This document shows, one piece after another, positions 22,440-32,820 of a stretch of DNA of 64,000 nt (positions within the stretch are counted from its first letter, which is position 1; each line of letters begins with the position of its first letter). A program made the translations under genes and the position numbers. The notes below the pieces were generated by a model. It searched no databases. It was not told the DNA's origin and saw nothing but the letters and a program-made list of their open reading frames with translations. Origin of the DNA: Diplonema japonicum (Eukaryota > Euglenozoa > Diplonemea > Diplonemida > Diplonemidae); contig OZ025741.1 in the NCBI GenBank assembly GCA_964019335.1, positions 322,391 to 386,390 on the forward strand, given 5' to 3'.

Positions 22440-22903
22440 ATAGCAGGTGGCTTTGACTCTATGCATATACATTAAAGACCAGCTGTGTTCCATCCCTGCG
22501 CTCATATCTCTAATTTGTTCGTTCTTCTTCTTCTTTTTTTTTTTTTTTTTTTTTTTTTTTTGATCATCCCGCCTTTTTTTTATTCTTCCCATAAATTGTA
22601 GGGGGAAAAGGGGAGGGGAAAAAAAAAAAAAAAAAAGGGAGAACCGTTCGGTTTTGTGTGGATTTGCATTATTTTTTCTTCTTTTTTTTTTCCCCCTCCC
22701 ACTCTTTTTTTTTTCTTCTTTTTTTTTTCGTTTTTGAATTCCCCCAAACTCCCTCCTTGATGACCCCACTTCGCCCCCTTTTTTTTGATTTTTTTCTTCT
22801 TTTTTTCGTTCAATGCAGAAAAGAGGGGGGGGGGGGGGGGGGAGAAGAACAAAAATCGCAGAGGTGGGGAGTAAATATAATAACTATTGATTTTTGAATA
22901 AAT
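21906..22903. other. Homopolymer-rich gap
   Basis: Long poly-T, poly-A and poly-G runs (for example near 21998-22018, 22167-22200, 22342-22364, 22407-22436, 22534-22561). Two short complex patches at 22200-22330 and 22440-22530 have coding-like minus-strand reading but no clear gene. Confidence 0.7.
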
Positions 22904-23029
22904 AAAGTGAACTTTATTTCCAGAGGCTGATATACTATCCCGAGGGGGTGTATTTTTCCCTCGCTTCGCTCGGGAAAATAAGATCCCGAGGGATAGCATA
23001 TCAGCCGAGGGAAGAATAAAGTTCACTTT
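22904..23029. mobile_element. 126-bp foldback element
   Basis: Nested inverted repeats: outer arms AAAGTGAACTTTATT / AATAAAGTTCACTTT, a second pair GGCTGATATACTATCCC / GGGATAGCATATCAGCC, and an inner hairpin CCCTCGCTTCGCTCGGG. Related palindrome sequence occurs at 23429-23456. It has no coding capacity and is MITE-like. Confidence 0.75.
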
Positions 23030-23428
23030 GCTTTAAAAATCCGATATTTTATTTTTATTTTATTTCCCGACGACAACTGGCAGTACATTGTTACCTGGAG
23101 ATTTGTGAAGGCTGAAGACAAATATAATTCAAATTAACATGCAATGACACTAATTTTTGAAATTGAGCCATTCTTATCGCTGGTAGCTGGTTTCTAGAGG
23201 GCAACACCAGCCTGAGAGAAGGCCAGCCTGTGGGGCGGGACAGCTTCACGAGAACTGGCTTTCGTGGTGACACTTTTTGGTTTTACTCTTTCAGAGCACA
23301 GGCTGGGCAACAGGCTCTCATTCTTGCATTGGACAAACGGCCCCACGTTGTTCTTTGTGCGGAAGACGTGCCCACTCCGCCTTGCGCATTGTAAAGTTCT
23401 AAAGAAAACATGAGGAAATAAATAAAGT

Positions 23429-23456
23429 ACTTTATTTTCCCTAGGGAAAATAAAGT
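23429..23456. repeat. Perfect 28-bp palindrome
   Basis: Centred on CCCTAGGG with A/T-rich arms containing ACTTTATTTT. The outer arms resemble the foldback element at 22904-23029. The complex sequence at 23160-23400 beside it has open reading in both strands but no recognisable product. Confidence 0.8.
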
Positions 23457-23628
23457 TCCCGGGGCTCTCAAAGGAAACAACAGGGGAGGGAAATAAAGTA
23501 AAAATAAAAAAAGGAAAAAAAATATAAAGTGGAACAACAACAAAGGAAGGGGGGGGGTGCAAAAAAAGGAATGAATGCCACCTGATGTAAATTTAAAAAA
23601 TACACAGGGGCACCTCCTGGTATGAGGG

Positions 23629-23659
<31 letters not shown>

Positions 23660-23754
23660 AGGAATACAGCAACCCTGTTGCTACACAGACCCTAATCTCT
23701 TCTTCTTTTCTTCTTCTTCTTCTTTTTTTTTTTTTAAAATTCATCTTTTGTCTC

Positions 23755-25195
23755 TTACCGCTGAAGGTCACGGTTATTTCTCGTCCAGCCCTCGGGCTTC
23801 CATGTGTTGATGTTCAAAGTGTAGCATTGTATGAAGTCACCAGTGTCCGTCTGTGGTAGTTGGTGTCAATGTTACCCTTTTCTCCTATACCTGGATGGGT
23901 GCCCTCACAAGCATATTAGATGTCGTGATATATTGCGGTACCTGTTGTGTTGTGTTGTGTTGTGTTGTGTTGTGTTGTGTTGTGTTGTGTTGTGTTGTGT
24001 TGTGTTGTGTTGTGTTGTGTTGTGTTGTGTTGTGTTGTGTTGTGTTGTGTTGTGTTGTGTTGTGTTGTGTTGTGTTGTGTTGTGTTGTGTTGTGTTGTGT
24101 TGTGTTGTGTTGTGTTGTGTTGTGTTGTGTTGTGTTGTGTTGTGTTGTGTTGTGTTGTGTTGTGTTGTGTTGTGTTGTGTTGTGTTGTGTTGTGTTGTGT
24201 TGTGTTGTGTTGTGTTGTGTTGTGTTGTGTTGTGTTGTGTTGTGTTGTGTTGTGTTGTGTTGTGTTGTGTTGTGTTGTGTTGTGTTGTGTTGTGTTGTGT
24301 TGTGTTGTGTTGTGTTGTGTTGTGTTGTGTTGTGTTGTGTTGTGTTGTGTTGTGTTGTGTTGCTGCCTACCGTCATGTTGGACTCCATCAGCTTCTTGAT
24401 GAACTCCGCAAGCGCAGGAATCGTGAAGTCAGGCATCTCGCCACCTTCGTAATCTGTCACCAATATCCCGTTCTGCTGGTGCCTGTCAGATTGATGTAAA
24501 AGAAAGATGCAAGGGTGTGTGTGTGTTGCCTCATACCCTCGGATGCAGTCGGGCGTGTTTTCTATTATAATCGTCCGGTCAAGATCCCTTCCGAGAACCC
24601 CCAAATCCTTTCTGTAACCCGCCTGTTTGATGTGTGTGTGTGGAGGAATGATATATATTTTTTATATTTTTTTTCTATTTGCCGACGTACCTGACCCGAG
24701 AACCACTTCGCGTGCCTATAGACACAGTGTTTTATGGCACCGATTTTGTCGATGTTCTTGATGATCGCCTTGGGGGGGGGGGGGGTTTTTTTCCCTCTTT
24801 TTTCTTTTGTTTTTGTTTTCATACTTGTGCATAGGCACGCAGACCGGCGGTCCACACCAGCGCTTCCACAGAGTCCTTGCAGAGGGTGAAGAGCTCCTCC
24901 AGTCCAGGCCTTGCGTACAGCGGCCCTTCTCTTGCGTAGATTAGTGTCTCGTCCAAGTCGAACACCACTGTGTATTTCCCCTTGTCTGCCTTGGCCTGTT
25001 TAGTGGTGGTGGCGAACATGAGAGTGTGCTCCATACCTGTGGGGGGATCATGTGCTTGGTGGGCTCGTGGAGCATCGATGGTGCCCTTCCCCTCCCCTTT
25101 GCCCTCCCAGCGGCCCCCTGGTACTCCTGCTTGAACGACACACCCCTTTTCCTTTGCCTCTCATTCGTGATCTTCGCTACCTCTGCGGAAGCCAT
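23755..25195 (-). CDS. FCP1/NIF-type (HAD) protein phosphatase, copy 1
   Basis: HAD phosphatases of the FCP1/SCP/TIM50 group dephosphorylate Ser/Thr, typically of RNA polymerase II CTD. Seven exons (25037-25195, 24825-24995, 24691-24768, 24537-24622, 24371-24482, 23891-23941, 23755-23850) give 250 residues; the introns are 41, 56, 68, 54, 429 and 40 nt, all GT-AG. The catalytic motif is VVFDLDETLIYA (DxDxT present as DLDET); then EALVWTAGLRAYAQ matches the conserved 'WTAG..YA' strand, ENTPDCIRG the 'N-S/T-P' motif and NGILVTDYEG the family's distal strand. It is shorter than TIM50 and lacks a membrane segment. The fifth intron is the (AACAC)n tract, which is open in frame and could be retained as Asn-Thr-Thr-Gln-His repeats. 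The copy at 28242-29611 is almost identical. Confidence 0.85.
23942..24370 (-). repeat. (AACAC)n pentanucleotide tract, copy 1
   Basis: About 84 uninterrupted AACAC units on the gene strand (TTGTG as written), bounded by GTAGGCAGC and ACAACAG, so it fits a GT-AG intron. Length from donor to acceptor is 429 nt, a multiple of three, and no stop occurs in any frame. Confidence 0.95.
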
Positions 25196-25510
25196 TGTGT
25201 GGTTTCTTTTCTTTTTTTTTTTTTTTTGTTTTTTTTAACAAAGGGGCGCCAAAAAAAAAACTCTCTTAATTCCGTGTATACCCCAACACCCCTTTGGTGG
25301 TTTTTTCCCCCCCTCTCTATTTTTTTTTTCTTTTTTCCCTTCTTTTTTTAAAAGCAAAAATACCAAAATCCTCCACTTTTTTTTAGCACCTGCTGAAGCA
25401 GTGCTGTCGCTGATGCTAAGTGAATAGTATGGCAAAATTCCCGAATGTCGGGGGGGGGGACAAAAAATTAGGAAATTGGTCAGTCAGGCACCTTTTTCAT
25501 TTATACAGTA
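25196..25510. other. Gene-free gap
   Basis: Poly-T and poly-A runs with a short complex patch around 25380-25430 and a G-run near 25450; nothing recognisable. Confidence 0.6.
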
Positions 25511-26525
25511 TATGAGCTCGTCCGGAAAAAAATGTCAACAAATGACCCTCCTATGCTGCAGAAAAACCCCGTTAAATTTCTAAGTAAAAAAGTAGTCCGG
25601 CACCACTTTATGTGCAGAAATGCAGTCTAATCTTGAACACCATATAGGTCAAAATGCTTGCCGTTTGTTTTATTTTTAAAACGCACGTGCAAAAACATGT
25701 TTTTTTAGAATGGTTTTTGGCAAACGATTCAATTTGGAAGTTACAAATAACCCAGACTCCATTTTTTATTTTCGTTTTTCCGTGAAAAGCGACAGGAGGA
25801 ATGGACGTAGATTGAAAATCTGTGAAACCTTTGGGGTCATTTTGGGTGGGCTGGACTCTAAATCACTATTAAAATGGGGTGAGGAGAACTTACCCTTAAA
25901 GTGCCATTTTGACCTATTTAAGGCTAAAATCCCTTTAAAACACCTTAAAAAAGCAAAATTTTCACTTTTAAAGTAATATGAGTGCAAAAGAAAAGGAAAA
26001 AACCTCAGCAGATGGGTAGAGAATGAAAGTTTGACCAAAGATACCAAAGCTCTGCATGAGCAGGCAAGTGTTAAGAATTGGTTTTTCTGAAAAAGGCCAA
26101 AATCCCTTAGGAACCCCTTGAAAAAGCCAAAAAATAGGGTGTAAAAAACCGGATTTTCGGGGGCTATGCGCCATATATTTTTCGCTAAGTACTTTTAACA
26201 GTAACCCGACCCTGGGTTGTACCCAGGGGTCACAAGTGCGCTTGATCACCAATTTTATGCACCCTAGAGGCTGCATTTTAAGCATTTTAAACATTTTTCG
26301 CCGTTTTTCTGACCTCTATTTTTCGCTTCCCGGGGGCAGCCGGTTGCAAAGCCTGCCACCCTCATGGCAAAACAAGCATCGCAATTGAGAGAACGGCGTC
26401 ATGTACACCATATATGTCATCTTCCTATGGTTGCATGCTGCCCTTTTTTTTGCTCAAATAATCAAAACAAGAAATTTTCGGAGGTGCCCAAAAAAGTGTT
26501 GACATTTTCGTCCGGACGAGCTAAT
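25511..26525. mobile_element. DNA-transposon-like element with TGAGCTCGTCCGGA termini, 1.0 kb
   Basis: The left end reads TATGAGCTCGTCCGGA then AATGTCAAC, and the right end is its inverse (GTTGACATTTTCGTCCGGACGAGCT). The interior is A/T-rich with no transposase I can read. The right portion (26420-26500: GGTTGCATGCTGCC then TTTGCTCAAATAATC) recurs inverted in the element at 53797-54287 and, in part, at 56450-56490. It is therefore a non-autonomous family with at least two copies here. A TA flank is possible. Confidence 0.75.
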
Positions 26526-26785
26526 ATATATATATATTTTTTTTTTTCTTCTCCTTTTCTCTCCCCCTTGTTGACAGCAAAAAAAAATAAAAATAAAAAA
26601 AAATGCAAAGTGAACGGTGTGCCCCCGATGGGCAGGCAAGAAACAAAAGAATAAGGGACAAAAAAAAAAGAGGAAAAAGTCACAAAGGTGAACAGAATGG
26701 GTATGGGGGGGGGGGGGCATTTCGGATTTTCTTTAAAAAAGGTAAAAGAAACAAAAAAACAAAAAACAAAAAAGAAATTGACATT

Positions 26786-26836
<51 letters not shown>

Positions 26837-27612
26837 CATTGTCTTCTTTTCTTTTTTTTTTCTCTTTTGTTGTGTTTTTTGCGCGAGCCCGCTTTTCCTG
26901 CCCAGCTATCTCTCTTCACTCCCCCCCCCCTCCCCCCTCCCCCTCCCATTTTTTTCCATCTTTTTTTTTTTAAAAATACAATTGATAAATACTATGCGTA
27001 AGAAACCAAAACAAAAGAAGAGAGAAAAAAAAAGGGGGGGAAAGAAGAATAAAGAAGAACAAAGAAGTGTTTGTGTGTGGGGTGGGGGGCAAAAAGAAGA
27101 AGAAAGGGGTCAACATAAACAACGGCAACAACTTGATCAACAAACCCATATTCGTTTCCCCCCTTCTTTCCTGTTCATCAAAAAGCAACCTTAGCATACA
27201 AGGAGGGGGAAAAGAGTGCGGAGGTAAACGGAAAAAAAAGGGAGTGTGAAAAAAAAAATATTTTTGCTACATGGGACTGAAGGGCGGGGGATAAAAAAGG
27301 GGGGAAAGTAATAGATTCGATACTTGTCACTTTTTTCTCTCTTTTTTTTTTTTTTTTTTTTTCCTCGTTCTTTTTTTTCCCGCCCCAAGCAGAGAAGCGC
27401 TCGGGGGTTGGAAGAAAAGAAATCAATGTAGAAACCTAATAAAAAGTGGAAATTCTTTGCTCGGCACAAAGGTTGACAAGTTCTAGACAACATTTCTTTC
27501 TTCTTTTTTTTTTTCTTTTTTTTTTCTCAAATTGTATTTGAAAAAAGGGGGGAGGGGGGAAATTTTAAAAAGAGTTTACGGGCTGGGGGTTGAACCGGTA
27601 CATTGTTCACAC

Positions 27613-27682
<70 letters not shown>

Positions 27683-28105
27683 ATATCACAAAAGAACAAG
27701 AAAAAAAAGGCATGGAACATGCACCAATCGGTGCAATAGTTGGAAAGGGGGCAAAAAAAGAAAAAAAAGAAAAAAAAGTAAAATACTTGTGACTATGATG
27801 GGGGAAGGGGGTTCGAAAGCACCCCACCAAAAGAAAGCTCATCTCATCCCTCCCCTCTTTTTTATTATTTTTTTCCCCCTCCCCTGAGAACGAAAGAAAT
27901 AGACCCAAGATAAAAAAAGGGAAAGAGAGCAGGAGGGGAGGGGGGGGGGGGGGGGGGGGGGGGGGTAATCGTGAGGCCTTGAGGGAGCGAGGCCGGGATG
28001 GAAAATTTCCCTTCCCTCCCTTTTGGTTTTTTGTTTTTCCCGTTCAAATTCAAAAAAAAAAAAATTCAATAAAGTGGAAGCAGGGGGGAGGGACAGGGAA
28101 CACTC

Positions 28106-28155
<50 letters not shown>

Positions 28156-28241
28156 AATAATAATAAATAAAGAAAACAAAGCAAAACGAAAGAGGGAGCG
28201 GAGGAGGCTGGGAGGAATTACCGAAAACTCTCCCTCTTTTC
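26526..28241. other. Homopolymer and low-complexity gap
   Basis: A run of T (~26787-26834), a run of A (~27614-27680), a run of G (~27942-27965), poly-A near 28108-28153, and GT/GA-rich patches. A TTTGCTCGGCACAA fragment near 27460 is shared with the foldback MITE at 19492. No gene is supported. Confidence 0.7.
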
Positions 28242-29611
28242 TTACCGCTGAAGGTCACGGTTATTCCTCGTCCAGCCCTCGGGCTTCCATGTGTTGATGT
28301 TCAAAGTGTAGCATTGTATGAAGTCACCAGTGTCCGTCTGTGGTAGTTGGTGTCAATGTTACCCTTTTCTCCTATACCTGGATGGGTGCCCTCACAAGCA
28401 TATTAGATGTCGTGATATATTGCGGTACCTGTTGTGTTGTGTTGTGTTGTGTTGTGTTGTGTTGTGTTGTGTTGTGTTGTGTTGTGTTGTGTTGTGTTGT
28501 GTTGTGTTGTGTTGTGTTGTGTTGTGTTGTGTTGTGTTGTGTTGTGTTGTGTTGTGTTGTGTTGTGTTGTGTTGTGTTGTGTTGTGTTGTGTTGTGTTGT
28601 GTTGTGTTGTGTTGTGTTGTGTTGTGTTGTGTTGTGTTGTGTTGTGTTGTGTTGTGTTGTGTTGTGTTGTGTTGTGTTGTGTTGTGTTGTGTTGTGTTGT
28701 GTTGTGTTGTGTTGTGTTGTGTTGTGTTGTGTTGTGTTGTGTTGTGTTGTGTTGTGTTGTGTTGTGTTGTGTTGCTGCCTACCGTCATGTTGGACTCCAT
28801 CAGCTTCTTGATGAACTCCGCAAGCGCAGGAATCGTGAAGTCAGGCATCTCGCCACCTTCGTAATCTGTCACCAATATCCCGTTCTGCTGGTGCCTGTCA
28901 GATTGATGTAAAGGAAGTGTGTGTGTATGTGTGTGTGTGTGTGTGTTGCCTCATACCCTCGGATGCAGTCGGGCGTGTTTTCTATTATAATCGTCCGGTC
29001 AAGATCCCTTCCGAGAACCCCCAAATCCTTTCTGTAACCCGCCTGTTTGATGTGTGTGTGTGGAGGAATGATATATATTTTTTATATTTTTTTTCTATTT
29101 GCCGACGTACCTGACCCGAGAACCACTTCGCGTGCCTATAGACACAGTGTTTTATGGCACCGATTTTGTCGATGTTCTTGATGATCGCCTTGGGGGGGGG
29201 GGGGGTTTTTTCCCTCTTTTTTCTTTTGTTTTTGTTTTCATACTTGTGCATAGGCACGCAGACCGGCGGTCCACACCAGCGCTTCCACAGAGTCCTTGCA
29301 GAGGGTGAAGAGCTCCTCCAGTCCAGGCCTTGCGTACAGCGGCCCTTCTCTTGCGTAGATTAGTGTCTCGTCCAAGTCGAACACCACTGTGTATTTCCCC
29401 TTGTCTGCCTTGGCCTGTTTAGTGGTGGTGGCGAACATGAGAGTGTGCTCCATACCTGTGGGGGGATCATGTGCTTGGTGGGCTCGTGGAGCATCGATGG
29501 TGCCCTTCCCCTCCCCTTTGCCCTCCCAGCGGCCCCCTGGTACTCCTGCTTGAACGACACACCCCTTTTCCTTTGCCTCTCATTCGTGATCTTCGCTACC
29601 TCCTCGGACAT
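28242..29611 (-). CDS. FCP1/NIF-type (HAD) protein phosphatase, copy 2
   Basis: Tandem duplicate of the gene at 23755-25195, same exon plan and near-identical exons and introns (one visible difference, AGA to AGG at the C-terminal NRD, is silent). It carries the DLDET, WTAG, NTP and NGILVTDYEG motifs. Differences: the (AACAC)n tract is 354 nt instead of 429; the fourth intron has an expanded (GT)n run; and the N-terminus diverges exactly before EVAKITNE, starting MSEEVAK instead of MASAEVAK. An in-frame alternative upstream region contains a good acceptor (TTTCCCATGCAG), so a further 5' exon is possible. The similarity begins at the stop codon and ends near the start codon, so the duplicated block is almost exactly the coding region. 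Confidence 0.82.
28429..28782 (-). repeat. (AACAC)n pentanucleotide tract, copy 2
   Basis: About 69 units between the same GTAGGC donor and ACAACAG acceptor as in copy 1. Its length, 354 nt, is again a multiple of three; the difference from copy 1 is 75 nt, or 15 units. Confidence 0.95.
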
Positions 29612-30384
29612 GTCCCCCTTGTTCCCGTCTGCATGGGAAAGGAAAAGGTGAAAAAAAATGTGTAGCGGGCGGGGGGTAAACCACGACCAACAGAAATTCG
29701 ACAAAGTTTCAGTGTGCACGGCTGCTGTCTGGTGCCTGCGGTGGCTGTCTGGTGCCTGCGGTGGCTGTTTGTCGCGTTGAGATGGCGAGAAACAAGAGGG
29801 GCGGTTTGACTCGAGAGAAAAGTCTCATGTCATAGCCACTGGAAGCTGTGCCCCCTTTGCGACACTAGACGCATCGCATTCTAGTGGCCTTCACCGTGAG
29901 CGAGCCTTGATCGTCAAGCGGCCTATGAGCGACCTCCCTTCGCTTCAGGACGTGCAGAGACAAATACAAGGAGGCCTCGTGGGACGGGAACCCCTCGACT
30001 CGGGCACCACTCCCAGACCTCTGCCCGGATTCTTCACCCGCAGAGGGTGCTTCGTCATTTCTGTTCGACTTGCAGACGTGATCGCAGGTGCCACCTCTGG
30101 TCCAGCTCTCCCGACACATCCGAATGCACAGTAAACACCGCTGCCTCACCCTAAAGGCGATCAGAAAAGAAAAGAAAAAAAAGAGAGAGAAAGAAAACAC
30201 AAAGAAAGTAAAGAAGGAATAATAAAATAAAATAAAAAAAAAAATTCAAAGTACAAGCCTAGAGGGGGCCAGCCCCTATTATTAAATAAAAAAAAAAAAA
30301 AAAAGAAAAAAAAAATAACTGAACACATCACCACCATGGAAATGGAGGACCCACCCTACCCACCTACCCCTTTGTACTATATGG
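29612..30384. other. Gap with a complex island
   Basis: 29690-30140 is complex, GC-moderate sequence with a 20-nt tandem duplication (GGCTGTCTGGTGCCTGCGGT, near 29725-29765), a 31-nt sequence shared with 21625-21655, and minus-strand reading rich in Cys (CLLCIRMC...CDHVC) near 30040-30140. This could be a decayed transposase zinc-binding end, but I cannot confirm it. The rest is A-rich. Confidence 0.5.
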
Positions 30385-32145
30385 TCAACACACGTTGTCC
30401 TTGTTCTTCGACGGGCTTTCAACACCCGCGTAACTTGCAAGACTTCTGGGGCTTGTGAGCTTCCATGGGCTCTTTGGACTTTGTATGTTGTCAAACCCCC
30501 CGTTCTTACCGTGGCCAGCTGCGGGCCTTGTATCCTGATCAGCAAGCAGCCCTCGTAGGGGGACGCTTTTTGTGGTGTTGGGTGAGTTTTGAACGGTGCA
30601 GGCAACCACCAAACTGAGAGAGTGGAGGGAAGCGATGAGATCGGTCTGCGCGGAAAGAGAATCCGAGCAAATCACAATCCTGAAGGCATCGGGGGGACGG
30701 GTCACTTGTGGGTAGAGAACCCACGACGATGCAGGCAGTCCGGTGATGGAAAAACACAAGCTTTCAACGCACTGAGCCGAGTAGTATTCGACCGAACAGA
30801 GACCATCACGGCATTGAGAACAGGCTTCATCCCTTGCTTCAAAAGAATCAAGGACGACACCGAAAGAAACAGCAAAGTCTTGCTCCATATCAGGATGTTC
30901 CTTCAACCTATCTACCTGGAAATCGACAACGCTGAGTAACGGTGGGTATGTCCCGATAATTCCCTGAACGGTGACCTGCTTGAACTCCCCATCGAATAAA
31001 AAAATGGCGTCTTTTGAGGGGGGGATCAATGGGTTGGCGATGACGGTCGCACCTAAGTCCTCATCAACGTTCTGTTGGGTTTCTTCATAAATTTCCATCG
31101 CGGTCCGAAAATTCTGAGAGATCATAAGAACGGGGAACGAGAGCAACAAGGTACCGGTGACTATGCACAAAGAGGTAACAAGCTTTCCAAGAATCGTAAA
31201 TGGAACCTGGTCACCATACCCTACCGTTGTAAGAGTTACCACGGTGAACCAGAATGTGGCGGGTATTGATGAGAACGGGGATTCTGTTCCATCGTCTCGA
31301 ATCCATGTTCGGGTTGGTTCATCAAAGTGCGATCCGGTCTGTTCAGCCATGAACAGGACTGATGAAAATAGAATGGTGGCAACGAAGAACAGAACGAATA
31401 GAAGAGTCACGCTCTGCAGGCTGACAGACAATGCGTAGAAGACAACCCACACCGTCTTCGAATATTGCCCGATCTTAAATACTCGCAAAACGCGAACCAA
31501 CCTCAACGCTCTCAGGAACACCAATGAAAACGACGAAGAGCTTCCTGCAACGACCATCGTCAGCTTAATATAAAACGGAAGGATTGCCAAGAGATCAATC
31601 GTGTTGAAAAAGTCGGTGACAAAGCTCTTTTTATCATAAGTAAGAGCGAATCTAGACAGGTACTCCAGGGTGAACACCGCAATGCAGTAGTACTCAACAT
31701 GCTCGAAAATTGTTTTTGCAGCATTATCTGAGTCGTACCTCGGCATGGTTTCCATGCAAAACACAACCACTGAGAGCAGAATGGTCAGAAACACAATGAT
31801 GGTCACGGTGGTGGAAATATTGTTTACAACGGTGGAGTCGGTCCCTGTTCCGTCGACGATGCTTAAGAGCAAGTCTCGTGTGGTTGGTTTTTCCTTCTGA
31901 TCGGAGTCGTTTGACACGGTGGATTCGAGGTCCGAGTTTTTGCTTCTGGTAGCGATTGATTTCTTTTGTTTTCGGCCCCTTCTTGCCTTCGACATGAAGA
32001 TTTTCTGCATTTCTTCCTTATCCATCACGAAGGACTCCCTGCGCATCCTGCTGGCATCGCTTGCGTTTGGGTTGTTCGTCACGCTGCACACGGACTGCTC
32101 GCCATAGTGAAAACTCCCTTCCGAGGTTGTGTCTACTATTTCCAT
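30385..32145 (-). CDS. Voltage-gated potassium channel, six-helix Kv type
   Basis: Single exon, 586 residues from MEIVDTTSEG; the in-frame upstream part is encoded by poly-T/poly-A and is rejected. It has six membrane segments. S4 reads RALRLVRVLRVFKIGQYSK (~215-233), with Arg/Lys at every third position, so it is a voltage sensor. The pore helix and selectivity filter TVVTLTTVGYGD lie at ~300-310, which indicates K+ selectivity. The cytoplasmic N-terminus (~110 residues) carries basic KARRGRKQKK and Ser-rich stretches and has no recognisable T1 tetramerisation domain. A ~210-residue cytoplasmic C-terminus follows S6 (LLLSFPVLMISQNF) with no cyclic-nucleotide domain that I can see. It likely acts in plasma or flagellar membrane excitability; location is inference. 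Confidence 0.9.
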   Translation of the reverse strand: MEIVDTTSEGSFHYGEQSVCSVTNNPNASDASRMRRESFVMDKEEMQKIFMSKARRGRKQKKSIATRSKNSDLESTVSNDSDQKEKPTTRDLLLSIVDGTGTDSTVVNNISTTVTIIVFLTILLSVVVFCMETMPRYDSDNAAKTIFEHVEYYCIAVFTLEYLSRFALTYDKKSFVTDFFNTIDLLAILPFYIKLTMVVAGSSSSFSLVFLRALRLVRVLRVFKIGQYSKTVWVVFYALSVSLQSVTLLFVLFFVATILFSSVLFMAEQTGSHFDEPTRTWIRDDGTESPFSSIPATFWFTVVTLTTVGYGDQVPFTILGKLVTSLCIVTGTLLLSFPVLMISQNFRTAMEIYEETQQNVDEDLGATVIANPLIPPSKDAIFLFDGEFKQVTVQGIIGTYPPLLSVVDFQVDRLKEHPDMEQDFAVSFGVVLDSFEARDEACSQCRDGLCSVEYYSAQCVESLCFSITGLPASSWVLYPQVTRPPDAFRIVICSDSLSAQTDLIASLHSLSLVVACTVQNSPNTTKSVPLRGLLADQDTRPAAGHGKNGGFDNIQSPKSPWKLTSPRSLASYAGVESPSKNKDNVC

Positions 32146-32224
32146 TTTGTGATTTCTCGGGTTTGCTTCTTCATTTTCCCACCCCCTTTGACAACCTTTT
32201 TTTTTTTTTTTTTTTTTTTTTTGT

Positions 32225-32269
<45 letters not shown>

Positions 32270-32348
32270 GGGCAGAAAAAAAAAAATAGGGGTGAGGGGG
32301 AACGGGTGAAAAACATAGACCAACAATAAAAAAAAAAAAGATCCTCAT

Positions 32349-32387
<39 letters not shown>

Positions 32388-32646
32388 CTTCTTTCTTTTT
32401 TTTTTTTCTTTGTAAGATAGTAGGTTGTTATTATGTCCCCTCCTTTTTTTTAAAAAAGGAGACCCCCCCTAACTCCCCCCTTCCCTTTTTACTTCTTTTC
32501 TTCTTTCAAAAAAAAAACTATATATTTTAGTATTGCAAACCGCGTCCCATGGTATACTTTACCCTGGAAAGAAGGAGGAGGGGGGGGGGGGGGGGGGGAG
32601 AAGAAGAATAAGGAAAGGTGCAAGAGGGTATCTCCCTCCATCCTTT

Positions 32647-32677
<31 letters not shown>

Positions 32678-32820
32678 TGTAGTAACCTAAAAAAAACAAC
32701 CTTTTTTTTCTCTCAGGGATAAAAAAAAAAAAAAAAAAAAAAAAAAAGGCTAGGAAGAATAATAATAATAATAAAAAAAGACACTAAAAAAGAAAAAAAA
32801 AAAAAAATCTCCTCCTCAAT
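32146..32820. other. Homopolymer gap
   Basis: Alternating long A, T and G runs; nothing recognisable beyond an (ATA)n patch near 32758-32775. Confidence 0.7.

Noticed and set aside
23160-23400. Short protein gene on the plus strand (AQAGQQALILALDKRPHVVL)
   Set aside because: It reads well for about 35 codons, but no start, partner exon or family motif could be established, and the minus strand is equally open.
23831-24604. Long plus-strand frames of Cys-Val-Val-Leu-Cys repeats and minus-strand Asn-Thr-Thr-Gln-His repeats as genes of their own (also at 28318-28911)
   Set aside because: A stop-free pentanucleotide tract opens all frames; the splice signals and flanking exons place it within the phosphatase gene.
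23755-29611. Retroposed phosphatase copy (because of nearby poly-A)
   Set aside because: All six introns are present in both copies.
30385-32316. Potassium channel N-terminus extended to 32316
   Set aside because: The extra residues are Phe/Lys homopolymers encoded by poly-T/poly-A; the first credible ATG is at 32145.
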